A DNA stretch of 64,000 nt, from the NCBI GenBank assembly GCA_013813775.1, contig JACCRE010000240.1:1-64000 (forward strand), read 5' to 3'. Shown piece after piece: positions 9,731-18,910 of this stretch (positions are counted from its first letter, which is position 1; every line of letters begins with the position of its first letter). A program made the translations under genes and the position numbers. The notes under the pieces are model-generated. The model made no database searches and was not told where the DNA came from. It saw nothing but the letters and a program-made list of their open reading frames with translations. The stretch comes from Planctomycetaceae bacterium (GTDB lineage Bacteria > Planctomycetota > Planctomycetia > Planctomycetales > Planctomycetaceae).

Positions 9731-10513
9731 CTACAACTGAAAGATCACCTTCCGCTCGAGGCGGTTGAGCGTCAGGACGGCGAGGCTGGTCGTGATGAGG
9801 ATGAGCCCGCCGGCCGTCAGGTACGACGCCGGGTCGGGCATGCCGCGACCGAGCAGAGGCAGGCGGACGACTTCGACGAGCGAGGCGAGCGGATTGATGT
9901 CGAGCAGCCAGCCCATGCCGCGATCCCGCAGGATTTCCGGCGTGTAGATGATCGGGGTCGCATAGAACAGCATCTGCATCCCGATCTCGATCAGGTGATG
10001 CATGTCGGGGAAATACGCATGCGCGAAACCCGCGAGCACCGCGAGGCTCCATCCGAAGAGCAACAGCAGCGGCAGCATCGGAAACAACGCCAGCACCGAC
10101 GCCGGGTCTTTCACGCCGTTGATCATTGCGTTGCCCACTAACACGACGGCGAACGCGATTCCTAAGTGGAACGCGGCGGCGAGAGTGGTTCGCAATGGGT
10201 AGATCGCCATCGGCGCCGGCACTTGCCGCAAGTACGCCTCGCCGTTCGTGAGGCAGTTGCAACCGGCGATCGCGCACGTCGACAGGAATTGCCAGAAGAC
10301 CATGCCTGCGATGAGCCGCGGCAGATAGTCTTCGACGCTCATGCCGAACAGCTTGTGAAATACGAGGCACATCGCCGCCGACATCGCCAGCGGATGCAGC
10401 AGCGACCAGCCCGCGCCCAGCCACGACCCGCGGTAGCGAGTCCGAATGTCCATGCGAACGAGCGAACCCCAGAAGTAGCGAAATCGCCACACGTTCGCGG
10501 AATAACTCAGCAT
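9731..10513 (-). CDS. polysaccharide ABC exporter permease (Wzm/TagG type, ABC-2)
   Basis: 260 aa with six predicted membrane helices. The N-terminal RMDIRTRYRGSWLGAGWSLLHPL is the interfacial segment typical of Wzm/TagG permeases, and the C-terminal INPLASLVEVVRLPLLGRG is the matching conserved end. It forms the membrane channel for lipid-linked polysaccharide together with the ATPase at 8830-9615. The spacer between the two genes (9616-9730) is a GA-rich simple repeat of the intergenic type and not a visible regulatory site. Confidence 0.92.
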   Translation of the reverse strand: MLSYSANVWRFRYFWGSLVRMDIRTRYRGSWLGAGWSLLHPLAMSAAMCLVFHKLFGMSVEDYLPRLIAGMVFWQFLSTCAIAGCNCLTNGEAYLRQVPAPMAIYPLRTTLAAAFHLGIAFAVVLVGNAMINGVKDPASVLALFPMLPLLLLFGWSLAVLAGFAHAYFPDMHHLIEIGMQMLFYATPIIYTPEILRDRGMGWLLDINPLASLVEVVRLPLLGRGMPDPASYLTAGGLILITTSLAVLTLNRLERKVIFQL

Positions 10514-10875
10514 ACGGTCTCCCTGCCGGCCGGTTGCCCCGACAATCGTCGGCCGGCTGTCCCACCACTGTTCAATCTCAGCGTTCGTTCGCCGGAATTG
10601 TCCGCGATTCGAGCAAGTTCGTTCGCGGAGGATCGCAGCATCGGCATCCGTCGCCGATGTTCGCCAAGCCGCCTACACGGCACCACCGTGCGCAGTGAGC
10701 GAAAGGGAAGATAGGATCGACCTCACGCAGGTGTCAATCGGAGCCGACAGCGACCGAACGGACTTGTCATCCGCGATCGCTTTCGTCTAAAAGCCGACCT
10801 CGGCTCTAGCGACCGTGACGGTCGTGGCGGCCGATCCGGTTCAACTGCCTGCGATCTCTCGATCGGTTCGCGTGG
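10514..10875. other. intergenic gap between divergent genes
   Basis: 362 bp between the minus-strand permease gene and the plus-strand GT-C gene. Promoters for both directions must lie here, but I see no clear sigma-70 boxes, hairpin or repeat. No credible small gene was found. Confidence 0.5.
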
Positions 10876-12669
10876 GTGATGTCTTCACCGCGGTCGCGAC
10901 CCGATGAAGAGGGTGGCCTTCTGAAGGCCGCTTCGATCGCATCGGCCGTTACGGATATGAGTTTCGCGCAGCTCTCTCACGAAACCTTCATGCCTCCGGC
11001 CGCGGACTATCCCCTTCGCACAGGACGGGCCGAGCCGCTCGGGCGTCGCGACATTCTCTGGCTCGGCGCGTTGCTGTTGATCGCGCTGCTGCCGCGAGCC
11101 TTCGTCGCGTGCCAACTCGGACCGATCTGCGACGACGGCTACTTCTATCTGGCCGTCTCCGAAGCCTACGAGCGAGGCGACCTCGATACCGCGCTTTGGT
11201 ATCTCAACATCAACATCTACCCCGTGTTGATCGCCGGGTTCGATCGACTCGGCGCCGACCCACTGGTCGCCGCCCAGGCATGGGGCGTCGCGGTCGCAAC
11301 GCTCACGATCCTGCCGCTGTTCGGCTGGCTGCGCCGCCTGCTCGACCGACGCGTCGCCCTCGCGGCCTGCGGGCTCTATGCGATCCATCCGGAGTTCATC
11401 GAAATCAGTCCGGAACCGATTCGCGACGCGACCTTCTGGCTGCTCGCGGCGACGAGCCTTTACCTGCTCTGGCGAGCGGCGGCCGAGCGAAAAGCGTGGC
11501 TGTTCGTCGGTGCGGGCCTCGCGTTGGCGGCGGCGGCGCACACACGCTCGGAAGGCTGGCTGCTGATGTTGCCGGCGACGGCGTGGCCGCTCGTTCGCTG
11601 GCGGGAGTCTCGCCGCGATCGTTGGAGACTCTCGTTGGGCACGGCGGCGACATTCGCCATGACGCCGTTGTTCGTGCTTCTGTTCAACGTCACCGTGCTG
11701 CGCGACCACGACCGATGGGAGCTTGGCAAGCTCGAACACTTCCGCCTCGCCGCGCGCTGGATCGTCGGAAGCGACGTCGTCGCTCCGCCGGCCATTTCCG
11801 GCAGCGCGACCATCCCGCCGGCCTTTGTGGGTCTGTCGATGATCTCGACGGCATCGGCCGCGACGTCGAACGTCGCCGACCGCTCGCATGAAATGCCGGA
11901 AGAACCTCTAAAACGATGCACGGGCGCTTCGTCGTACCTTCGTTCCGCCGTGCACGCATTGGAGCCGGTGCCGCTGATCCTGATGCTCATCGGAGCGGTC
12001 GGCTGGCCGCATTTGTTGCTGCGTCGCGAGCACCTCGTGCTTTCTGCGATCTGCATCGCCGTATTGACCGGCGTGTGGGTGCGTCAGGTCACGCTCGGCG
12101 AAATCAATGGACGTTATTTCCTCGCGTGCTTTTTCCCGGCGTCTGGCGCGGCAGGTCTGGGAGCGTTGTGGGTGCTCTCGCGACTCGAACGAGGTTGGAA
12201 GACGTTCGGTCGGCAGCGCGGAGCCGCCATCGCGGCCGCGACGACCGCCGTTCTGATCGGAACCGTGCATGTCGTCGAAGCGGTCGCCGCTGAACACCCT
12301 TCGCGCGAACGGGAAGCGGCGATCGGCCGGCACCTGGGTGAGCAACTAGGGCCTGATCGAAGCTTCCTGGTGTTGCCGCATGCCTGCCGCGTCGGCTACT
12401 ACGCCGGCGGGCAGCTTCCGGTCGTCGCCCTAGACGACACGCCGCTCGAAACGTTGCTCGAGCGATATCAATCCGACACGGTGATCCTCGAAAACAGCTA
12501 CACACCTGCGAGCCAATGCGAGGCGCTCGCCGAACATCTGAAGCTGTGCGGCTGGCGGACCTACGATCTCGGCGACGTGCCTGACAGCGAAGGATTCGTC
12601 GTCTTGACGAGAGCGGAAAGCATCGCTGATGCGTCACGGTTGCGGGCGACGCGAAGACATCGCCGATAA
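10876..12669 (+). CDS. GT-C family membrane glycosyltransferase (ArnT/PMT-like)
   Basis: 597 aa with about 9-11 hydrophobic helices. The first periplasmic loop after helix 1 contains CDDGYFYLAVSEAYERGD, matching the acidic DD/DE motif of family 39/83 enzymes, and TRSEGWLLMLP occurs further on. A soluble domain of about 140 aa follows the last helix. Such enzymes use polyprenyl-phosphate sugars as donors outside the membrane. Target unknown. A GTG at 10876 opens the frame; ATG codons at 10879, 10957 and 10990 are possible starts, and 10957 or 10990 would put helix 1 closer to the N-terminus. The WecA-like gene follows after 54 bp, suggesting one operon. Confidence 0.82.
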   Translation: MMSSPRSRPDEEGGLLKAASIASAVTDMSFAQLSHETFMPPAADYPLRTGRAEPLGRRDILWLGALLLIALLPRAFVACQLGPICDDGYFYLAVSEAYERGDLDTALWYLNINIYPVLIAGFDRLGADPLVAAQAWGVAVATLTILPLFGWLRRLLDRRVALAACGLYAIHPEFIEISPEPIRDATFWLLAATSLYLLWRAAAERKAWLFVGAGLALAAAAHTRSEGWLLMLPATAWPLVRWRESRRDRWRLSLGTAATFAMTPLFVLLFNVTVLRDHDRWELGKLEHFRLAARWIVGSDVVAPPAISGSATIPPAFVGLSMISTASAATSNVADRSHEMPEEPLKRCTGASSYLRSAVHALEPVPLILMLIGAVGWPHLLLRREHLVLSAICIAVLTGVWVRQVTLGEINGRYFLACFFPASGAAGLGALWVLSRLERGWKTFGRQRGAAIAAATTAVLIGTVHVVEAVAAEHPSREREAAIGRHLGEQLGPDRSFLVLPHACRVGYYAGGQLPVVALDDTPLETLLERYQSDTVILENSYTPASQCEALAEHLKLCGWRTYDLGDVPDSEGFVVLTRAESIADASRLRATRRHRR

Positions 12670-12723
12670 CAGGACAGGACGGGCCTTTCCCGTGATTTCG
12701 ATCGGACGCACAACGGCCCGCCG

Positions 12724-14256
12724 ATGAACTTCGCTTCGGAAACGAACCTTCTCGTCGCGGCGATCGCACTGCTGGCAAGCAGCCTGTTGACCGCCGGCGC
12801 GCGAAGGGTCGCCGTGCACGTCGGCGTGCTCGATCAACCCGATCAGAGCCGCAAGCTCCATCGCGACCCGACGCCCCTGATGGGCGGCATCGCCATCTAC
12901 GCGTCGCTGCTCGTCACGACGTTGATCGCTTCGCTGTTGCCGGCGCCGGCCGCGCTGCTGGCGTCGTTGCCGAGCGGTGCGCTGCCGATGCTGCTCGTTT
13001 CCGGCGGCTTATTCTGTGCGCTCGGACTTTACGACGATATCCGCCCGATGCCGCCCTGGCGCAAGCTCGCCTGTCAGTTCGTCGCGGCTCTCCCCTTCGC
13101 CGTCTGGGGACAAAAGGTCGCCTGGATCGAGTTCCTCGGCTTCGATCTCGCGCTCGGTGCGATCATCGGCGCAGCGTTCACGGCGCTCTGGCTCGTCGCC
13201 TGTGCGAATACGATCAATCTCATCGACGGTCTCGACGGACTCGCGGGCACAGTCGGACTCATCGCCTGTGTCGGCATCGCCGCCGTCGCCGACATTCGTC
13301 TCTTTCCGGGCGTGGCCGCGATCGCCTTAATCGTCGCAGGAAGCCTCACCGGCTTCCTGTGCCACAATCTGCCGCCGGCGCGTATCTTTCTCGGCGATAG
13401 TGGAAGTCTGTTGATCGGTTTTCTGATCGGCGCTTTGTCGATCGAGGCTTCGTTGAAAACCGCGGCCGGCTTCGCGATGACCGTTCCGGTAATCCTGGTC
13501 TCGATCCCGGCCTTCGACACCGGCATGGCGATCCTCCGGCGGCGTCTCACGGGCCGCGGCATTGGCGAGGGCGATCGCGGACATATTCATCACCGGTTGC
13601 AGGAACGCGGCCTGACGCGGCTGCAAACGCTGATCGTCATCGCGGCCCTGTGCGGTGCGATGACCACGATGACGGTCTTGTGTGCGTCGTACCACGCCGA
13701 CACGTTGTGCGTCGGGCTGTGTTTGACGCTGCTCGGCCTGCTGATCGTCGGCCGCGTCTTCGGTCACTATGAAACGCTGCTCTTCCTGCGAAAGGCGCAA
13801 CGCGTCGGGCAAGTCCTCGTCAACGGTTCCACGCTGTTCGGTCCCCGCCCGCTGAGAACGCCGGCGACCTGGCCCGCCGCCGTCGAACTCGTGCGGCCTT
13901 ACGGCGTGACGCGACTCGAGATGATTCGCTTCGACGCCCGAACCGGCTCCATCCTCGACGACCGCAGTTGGGCGGACCTCAACGCATTACCGGCGACCTG
14001 GGAGTTTCGTGTTTCGTCTCGCACTCTCGAACGGCAGCGCCTGACGCTGCTGGCCTTCGGCGATCAGCGTCTCTCCGCGGCCGCCGAGCTTGTGCAGCTC
14101 TTCGCGTTGCTCGATGAGTGCTGTCGTGGCTGGGCCGCGATCGGCGGACCGCCCGCCGACCCGATCATTCCCGCGACGACTCTCTCGCGGCCGATCCCTC
14201 GCCCGCGATTGCTTCCGGCAGACCCGGCTCCGGAACCGTCGCGCCGGGTTGCGTGA
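12724..14256 (+). CDS. WecA/TagO-like undecaprenyl-phosphate glycosyl-1-phosphate transferase
   Basis: 510 aa. Residues 1-365 form the MraY/WecA membrane domain with about ten helices: LGLYDD (catalytic DD 104-105), NLIDGLDGL (165-173), FLGDSGS (222-228) and GDRGHIHHRL (283-292), the HIHH form of the WecA group. It transfers a sugar-1-phosphate from a UDP-sugar to undecaprenyl phosphate, starting glycan synthesis. The C-terminal 145 residues are soluble and extra compared with E. coli WecA; they contain no motif I recognise. Follows the GT-C gene closely on the same strand. Confidence 0.9.
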   Translation: MNFASETNLLVAAIALLASSLLTAGARRVAVHVGVLDQPDQSRKLHRDPTPLMGGIAIYASLLVTTLIASLLPAPAALLASLPSGALPMLLVSGGLFCALGLYDDIRPMPPWRKLACQFVAALPFAVWGQKVAWIEFLGFDLALGAIIGAAFTALWLVACANTINLIDGLDGLAGTVGLIACVGIAAVADIRLFPGVAAIALIVAGSLTGFLCHNLPPARIFLGDSGSLLIGFLIGALSIEASLKTAAGFAMTVPVILVSIPAFDTGMAILRRRLTGRGIGEGDRGHIHHRLQERGLTRLQTLIVIAALCGAMTTMTVLCASYHADTLCVGLCLTLLGLLIVGRVFGHYETLLFLRKAQRVGQVLVNGSTLFGPRPLRTPATWPAAVELVRPYGVTRLEMIRFDARTGSILDDRSWADLNALPATWEFRVSSRTLERQRLTLLAFGDQRLSAAAELVQLFALLDECCRGWAAIGGPPADPIIPATTLSRPIPRPRLLPADPAPEPSRRVA

Positions 14257-14265
14257 GCACGCTCT

Positions 14266-14287
14266 GAGCCGCGACCGTCAGGGAGCG
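14266..14287 (+). repeat. single arm of the GCGACCGTCAGGGAGCG repeat family
   Basis: The sequence AGCCGCGACCGTCAGGGAGC lies 10 bp after the WecA-like gene. The same unit occurs as inverted pairs at 37553-37612 and 43265-43326. Here only one arm is present, so it would not fold alone. Confidence 0.7.
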
Positions 14288-14331
14288 CCTTTCGACGAGC
14301 CAATGCCAATATGCGCTCCCCGGACCTCGCG

Positions 14332-14907
14332 TCATTCCGTCGCGAGCATGCGCAGTCGTTCCAGCAGCGTGCGATACTCTTCTTTCAATCGCATGAGTCG
14401 CGGTTCGTCGCCGATCGCGTCGATGATCGAGTCGTGATACCACAATTGCTCGGCGGGTGGCGTGCTGAAACGCGTCCAGGCCGTCGCATCCGCGACGAGA
14501 TCGTCGAGCAGCGTGCCGACGTTGTGAATCTTGTCGGCAAGCGCGATCGCGCGGGCCTCGACCGGTTCACTTCTCAGCCGTGCGACATGCTCTTCCTTGC
14601 GATGCCGCCACGGTAGCGCGACGCCCTCTTCATCGTGCTTCACTTCAGAAACCGCCGTCACCCGTTCGGCGACGCGGGAACCGAACAGAGCCTCGATCTC
14701 GCCGGTCGTCACCTGAGTGTCTTCAACGGCGTCGTGCAGCAACGCCGCGGCGAGAATGTCATCGTCATCGAAGCCGCCGCGCGACAGGATCAATGCCACA
14801 CCGGCGAGGTGCGTCAAATACGGAATGTCGGTGCCCTTGCGGCGTTGTGCCTCGTGGGCCGCCGCCGCGAACCGCATCGCCTGTTCGACGAGTGGAGAGT
14901 AGAGCAT
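14332..14907 (-). CDS. HD-domain phosphohydrolase, small alarmone hydrolase-like
   Basis: 191 aa, about the size of single-domain (p)ppGpp hydrolases of the SpoT/Mesh1 type. YLTHLAGVALILSRGG carries the first His, LLHDAVEDT the HD pair (58-59), and IALADKIHNVGTLLDDL corresponds to the conserved LADRLHNMRTL of RelA/SpoT. No synthetase, TGS or ACT domain is present. It probably removes the 3'-pyrophosphate of ppGpp or a related nucleotide; the substrate is inferred from family. The frame runs open to 15018, but the upstream part crosses simple-repeat DNA, so ATG 14907 was chosen. Confidence 0.82.
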   Translation of the reverse strand: MLYSPLVEQAMRFAAAAHEAQRRKGTDIPYLTHLAGVALILSRGGFDDDDILAAALLHDAVEDTQVTTGEIEALFGSRVAERVTAVSEVKHDEEGVALPWRHRKEEHVARLRSEPVEARAIALADKIHNVGTLLDDLVADATAWTRFSTPPAEQLWYHDSIIDAIGDEPRLMRLKEEYRTLLERLRMLATE

Positions 14908-15034
14908 TGGGGAGGCGGGGGAGCGGGAGAGACCGGGGAGCGGGAGAATAAATATCGAGACATTGTACGGATCACGGCGACAGCTCCGTCCCCCGATCTC
15001 CCGCCTCCCCCGATCCACCGATCCCCCGTCTCCC
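14908..15034. repeat. simple G-rich tract
   Basis: A run of degenerate units such as GGGAGCGGGAGAGACCGG and, in complement, CCCCCGATCTCCCGCC. It separates the HD gene from the ABC exporter gene. Same type as the tracts at 7440-7501, 40365-40499 and 33780-33830. Confidence 0.55.
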
Positions 15035-17005
15035 TCACACTTCGCCGCGGAACTCGTTGAAATTCACATACTCCCAATGCCGGTAGATCGGGCAGCCGCG
15101 CACGAGGTCGGCGTGCTTGCCCACGGCATCGACCTTGCCGCGATGCAGCACGACGACGCGGTCGGCCTTCTTGACCGACGAGAGCCGCGTCGGCAGCACG
15201 ATGACCGTGCGGCCGGGGAAGATACGCTGATAGGCGTCGTCGAGCAGATTCTTCGTGTCCTCGTCGAGTCGCTCCGTCGGCTCTTCCACCACCAGCAACG
15301 CCGGGTTGACGAGAGCCGCCCGCGCGAGTCCCAGGCGGAACTGCTGACCCGCATCGAGCGGTTCGCCGTGCTCGCCGAGCAACGTCTCATAGCCTTGCGG
15401 CAACCGCTGAATGAACTGGTGTGCGTGGGCGGCCTTCGCTGCCTCTGTGATTTGCGGCAAACTGATGTTCGGCCGGCCGCAGGCGATGTTCTCGCGAACG
15501 GTGCCGGTGAGGCCGGGGTCGGCGGCGGCGACCACCGTTTCGGCTCGCAACGATTCCAGCGTTGCCCAGGCGGTGTCTTCGCCGTCGTACAGCACGCGGC
15601 CCCGCTGCGGTTCGATGAATCGCGGCAACAGGTTGACGAGCGCCTTCGCTTCGAGCGGGTCGGACGACACGATCGCGACCAGTTCGCCCGCCGGAATCTG
15701 CAGATCGAGTCCGTCGAGCAATTGGCGACCGCCAGGGATCGTGTAGGTCACGTCGTCGAAGCGCAGAACCTTCGAGAGGGGTTGCAGGAACTTCGCGCCG
15801 ACGGCCTGCCCGACCTCGGGCACTCGATCGAGGTACCGCTGGATCACATGGGCGGCGGTTCCGGCGGCGGCCCATTCCTGACGCAATGCCCACAGCATCT
15901 CGGCGGGCCGGTACATGCACGCAAACACCGCCGCCAGGAACAGGGCGGCCGCGAAGCTGAGGTTCGTCGGATCGTTCAAGACGCGAGCGCCAAGCAGAAA
16001 CGCCACGACAGCCACGCAGCTCACCAACAGCCCCCGGCCGATCGCCCGCATGACTCGCTCGCTGCCGGCCGCGCGACCGGCGTTCCTCTGGAATCGATCG
16101 AGATACGTTTCGAACTGCTTCTGCTCGAACTCTTCCATGCCGTAGCCGCGGACCAAACGCGTCTTCCGCAACGCCTCTCCGAGGATCTGAAGTTCCGAGC
16201 GTGCGCGGTCGGCATCGAGCCGATAGGCGTCGGCCCTTCTCTTGCGTTCGCGATGTGCGAAGATCCAGCACGCCGCCAGCGGCACCAGACACAACAACGT
16301 GTCGCGCCAACTGAAGAGCAGCGCCATCATCAGCAGCAACGCGAGTTTGAACGGGTGCCGGCCAAGACGGTACACGTAGGCGGCGATGCCTTCCCGAACT
16401 CGCTCGGCCTCGTTCGTGAACAGCTCCAGCACTCGATCACAGGCCTGGTCGAGTAGGTCGCTCGGGCCGAGCCGCAAGGACTGCCGATGCAGGCTGCGCC
16501 GTATGCGGGTGACGACGTCGAGCGCGGCCTTGTCGGCCTGAAGCCGGGCGCGAGACAGGCAAAAGCTGCGGCAGAGCCCGAACACGACCGCCGCGATCGC
16601 CAGCGTGACGAGCGACGCCCAATCGGTACGAAGAGGCGGCACGGTGCGCCACAGCTTCGCCAGCGGAGGACCGAACACCGTGTCGCGCAGCCACCACACC
16701 GCAGGGAAGATGCCGGTGTCGTCGGCGTCTTTCAACGCGGTCACGGTCGGTGCGGCCTCGTCGGGTTGGGCGAGGCGGCCGCCGCTGAGCGCCGCGAGTC
16801 TATCGACGACGACCGCGTCGGAACGATCGACGACGATCCGTCCGCCGGTCGCCAGCAACTCGGCCAGCAGATAGCCGGTGAAGAGCAACAGGCACAGAAA
16901 GAGCGATGCCGCGACGGCGCACACGACCGACCACAAGGCCGAACCGCGGAACAGGTCTCGCTTCGAGAAGACCCGTCGAAAGGAGGCGAACGATCCGGTG
17001 GACAC
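15035..17005 (-). CDS. ABC exporter half-transporter with degenerate ATPase site
   Basis: About 656 aa. The N-terminal half has membrane helices of the ABC-exporter type. The C-terminal half aligns with exporter ATPase domains from LRFDDVTYTIPGGRQLLDGLDLQIPAGE onward. However the Walker A (VAIVSSDPLEAKALVNLL, near 15638-15681) has lost every P-loop glycine and the Lys-Ser/Thr pair, the signature reads LDAGQQFRLGLARA in place of LSGGQ, and the switch His is not evident (VLPTRLSSV); Walker B VVEEPTERLD is kept. ATP hydrolysis by this domain is therefore doubtful. GTG 17005 was chosen because the longer frame to 17281 overlaps the next gene and lacks family similarity. Start uncertain. Confidence 0.8.
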   Translation of the reverse strand: MSTGSFASFRRVFSKRDLFRGSALWSVVCAVAASLFLCLLLFTGYLLAELLATGGRIVVDRSDAVVVDRLAALSGGRLAQPDEAAPTVTALKDADDTGIFPAVWWLRDTVFGPPLAKLWRTVPPLRTDWASLVTLAIAAVVFGLCRSFCLSRARLQADKAALDVVTRIRRSLHRQSLRLGPSDLLDQACDRVLELFTNEAERVREGIAAYVYRLGRHPFKLALLLMMALLFSWRDTLLCLVPLAACWIFAHRERKRRADAYRLDADRARSELQILGEALRKTRLVRGYGMEEFEQKQFETYLDRFQRNAGRAAGSERVMRAIGRGLLVSCVAVVAFLLGARVLNDPTNLSFAAALFLAAVFACMYRPAEMLWALRQEWAAAGTAAHVIQRYLDRVPEVGQAVGAKFLQPLSKVLRFDDVTYTIPGGRQLLDGLDLQIPAGELVAIVSSDPLEAKALVNLLPRFIEPQRGRVLYDGEDTAWATLESLRAETVVAAADPGLTGTVRENIACGRPNISLPQITEAAKAAHAHQFIQRLPQGYETLLGEHGEPLDAGQQFRLGLARAALVNPALLVVEEPTERLDEDTKNLLDDAYQRIFPGRTVIVLPTRLSSVKKADRVVVLHRGKVDAVGKHADLVRGCPIYRHWEYVNFNEFRGEV

Positions 17006-17131
17006 GGCGGCCGAGCGGCTTACGGGTTGCGGGCCGTCCGTGTGGAACGTACCGACGGCTGCGCCGTTCGCGACCGCGGCGTCGCGGTCCCTCGACCGAC
17101 GCTGTTCCGATTGTACGCAGCCTCGGGGAAA

Positions 17132-17164
17132 GCCGAAAAGCCCGTCGCGGCGAAGCGACGGGCT
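17132..17164 (-). terminator. rho-independent terminator of the ABC-2 permease gene
   Basis: Perfect 10-bp inverted repeat: AGCCCGTCGC 17139-17148 and GCGACGGGCT 17155-17164 with a 6-nt loop. Read on the minus strand the stem is followed by TTTTCGGCTTT. It lies 35 bp past the stop of the gene ending at 17199. Confidence 0.75.
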
Positions 17165-17198
17165 ACGACGCGAATTTCCCGACGCCCATCCGGCACAA

Positions 17199-18269
17199 TC
17201 AGGCCAGATCACGATCTTCAAACAGAATGAACGCCAGCAGGATCGCCGCCGCCGAGAAGGCGAGCGCGTACAGCGCCGCATAACCCAGATAATCGGGCGG
17301 AACGAGCCGTTCGGTCGCCACCGCGCCCTGCATGCTGAACCATTCCAGGGCCGGCAGGACCGTCGCGATGAGCCGGCCGACGAACTGCACGACCCCGAAG
17401 CCGCGGCCCGAGCCTTCCGCCTGCACGATGATCGGCGTGAGGTGCCCGATTACGAAAATCGCGAAGCAGGTCGTCAGATTCACCACCATCGGCAGCCGCG
17501 TCGCGATGGCGACGCTGATCGCCCCCAGCACGGCGACTTCGAAGAAGATCAGCACGAGGCCCGGCATCACCTGAATCGTTTCGGCAAACCGCGCCGGGTC
17601 AGGGAGCGGGATCTGCCGCGACATGTTTCCGATCGTGTCCATCACATACCAGGGCGGCACTTCCTTGCCGGACTCTTTAGCGTCGTATCCGACCTTGAAG
17701 TACACGCAGAACAGGAGCACCGCACCCGAAACCGCGAGCAACAGCAGCACCGACTCCATGATGCCGAGGTACTTGCCGAGCACGAACTGCCGCCGCGTGA
17801 TCGGCTTCGACAGCAACGTCATCGCGGTCTTGCCTTCGATCTCTTCCGCGATCGAGGTGCTCGCCGTCCAGACGGCCAGCAGCAGGCCGCACACGAGCAG
17901 AGTCGCAAGGCCGCAATCCTTCAGCATCTTCACGTCTTCGCCGAGCGAGTAGAACGGCAGAAACGTATTGACGATCAGGATCACGATCGACAGGGCCAGC
18001 AGCATCAGGAACAACGGCTGCCGGATCGCTTCCTTGAACGTCGCCCCCGCGATCATGCCCAGTCGCGTCGTCTTGGCGAGCACGAAGCACACGATCGGCA
18101 AGGCCGCGGCCAGCGCGATCGTCACCCACCAACCGAGCGCGTGGCTCGCCGCCGCTGGAGGGGCGGCTTGCGTCGCCGCCTGAAACGCGGGCAGGACGGC
18201 GGGCCAGAGCATTCCCGTCGGAGTCATAGGCGCGGAAGTGGTTGAGAGGGCACGGGAAAAATCGAACAA
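17199..18269 (-). CDS. ABC-2 type transporter permease
   Basis: 356 aa with about seven membrane helices. [20 protein letters not shown] near the N-terminus and [29 protein letters not shown] in the first cytoplasmic loop are typical of ABC-2/NosY-like permeases. The large loop after helix 4 is planctomycete-like. No intact ATPase partner is next to it; the downstream ABC gene has a decayed ATPase, so the energising subunit must be elsewhere. M15 (18227) is an alternative start. Followed by a terminator hairpin. Confidence 0.85.
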   Translation of the reverse strand: MFDFSRALSTTSAPMTPTGMLWPAVLPAFQAATQAAPPAAASHALGWWVTIALAAALPIVCFVLAKTTRLGMIAGATFKEAIRQPLFLMLLALSIVILIVNTFLPFYSLGEDVKMLKDCGLATLLVCGLLLAVWTASTSIAEEIEGKTAMTLLSKPITRRQFVLGKYLGIMESVLLLLAVSGAVLLFCVYFKVGYDAKESGKEVPPWYVMDTIGNMSRQIPLPDPARFAETIQVMPGLVLIFFEVAVLGAISVAIATRLPMVVNLTTCFAIFVIGHLTPIIVQAEGSGRGFGVVQFVGRLIATVLPALEWFSMQGAVATERLVPPDYLGYAALYALAFSAAAILLAFILFEDRDLA

Positions 18270-18627
18270 ATCAATAGATCGTCGGCGGAAGACCGTCGTC
18301 CGATGCTACGACCGCCAAACCGGCCACGTTGGGAGAATCCCGGCCCTCGGCAGAGGTTTCATCCTAATGGGAGACCTCGGCAAGCGGAAGGCGGTCGACC
18401 CTCAAACGGACCGCGTGAACCTCCATTCCGCCGGTGAGACCGACCGCTTCGTCACAATCGTCCCGGCCTTGGCGATCGATCCGAGACATCCGTTTGCGAC
18501 CACGGATTGCACGGATATCACGGATGTCACATGACGGTTGCCGGCACAATGAAATCCGTGTGATCCGTGGAATCCGTGGTTCTGCCCACGACATGCAATT
18601 GCGGTTTGCTGCGACCCCGCTGCGCAT
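18270..18627. other. intergenic gap with ACGGAT-type inverted repeats
   Basis: 358 bp. The segment 18500-18590 contains CCACGGATTGCACGGATATC ACGGATGTC in one direction and, after a spacer, AATCCGTGTGATCCGTGG and AATCCGTGGT in the other, so it can form a long imperfect hairpin. The remaining sequence shows no gene or promoter I can support. Confidence 0.6.
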
Positions 18628-18894
18628 TCAATGACGGATCTCGAACCCATCGAGATCTTCGCCAGCGTCGACCCTCGCGGTTTCCGCACCGTCGATGTAC
18701 CTCGCCAGTCGCTCGGCGATCGCGTGGAGGAAGCCTTGCGCTTCGGCTTCGGAACCCTCGGCGACAAGCTCCACCGAGCCATCGCGAAGGTTGCGGACGT
18801 AGCCCGTGACCTCGAAGCGAGAAGCAACGGCTTGGGTCGTCGCGCGGAAGCCGACACCCTGCACCCGTCCTCGATAAATCACCCGCTTCCGCAT
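18628..18894 (-). CDS. acyP: acylphosphatase
   Basis: 88 aa, exactly the family size. VQGVGFR holds the phosphate-binding loop and catalytic Arg17, and GYVRNL carries the catalytic Asn35. The enzyme hydrolyses acyl phosphates such as carbamoyl phosphate or 1,3-bisphosphoglycerate in the cytoplasm. ATG 18894 starts the protein at MRKRVIYRGRVQG; the frame continues upstream to 18951 but that part would overlap the end of the WD40 gene. It lies 16 bp behind that gene on the same strand, so it may be co-transcribed. Confidence 0.93.
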   Translation of the reverse strand: MRKRVIYRGRVQGVGFRATTQAVASRFEVTGYVRNLRDGSVELVAEGSEAEAQGFLHAIAERLARYIDGAETARVDAGEDLDGFEIRH

Positions 18895-18910
18895 CGAGTT
18901 CGCTCCCGGA

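Noticed and set aside
16878-18245. 455-aa open frame opposite the ABC-2 permease
   Set aside because: His/Arg/Asp-rich composition typical of antisense of membrane helices in high-GC DNA.
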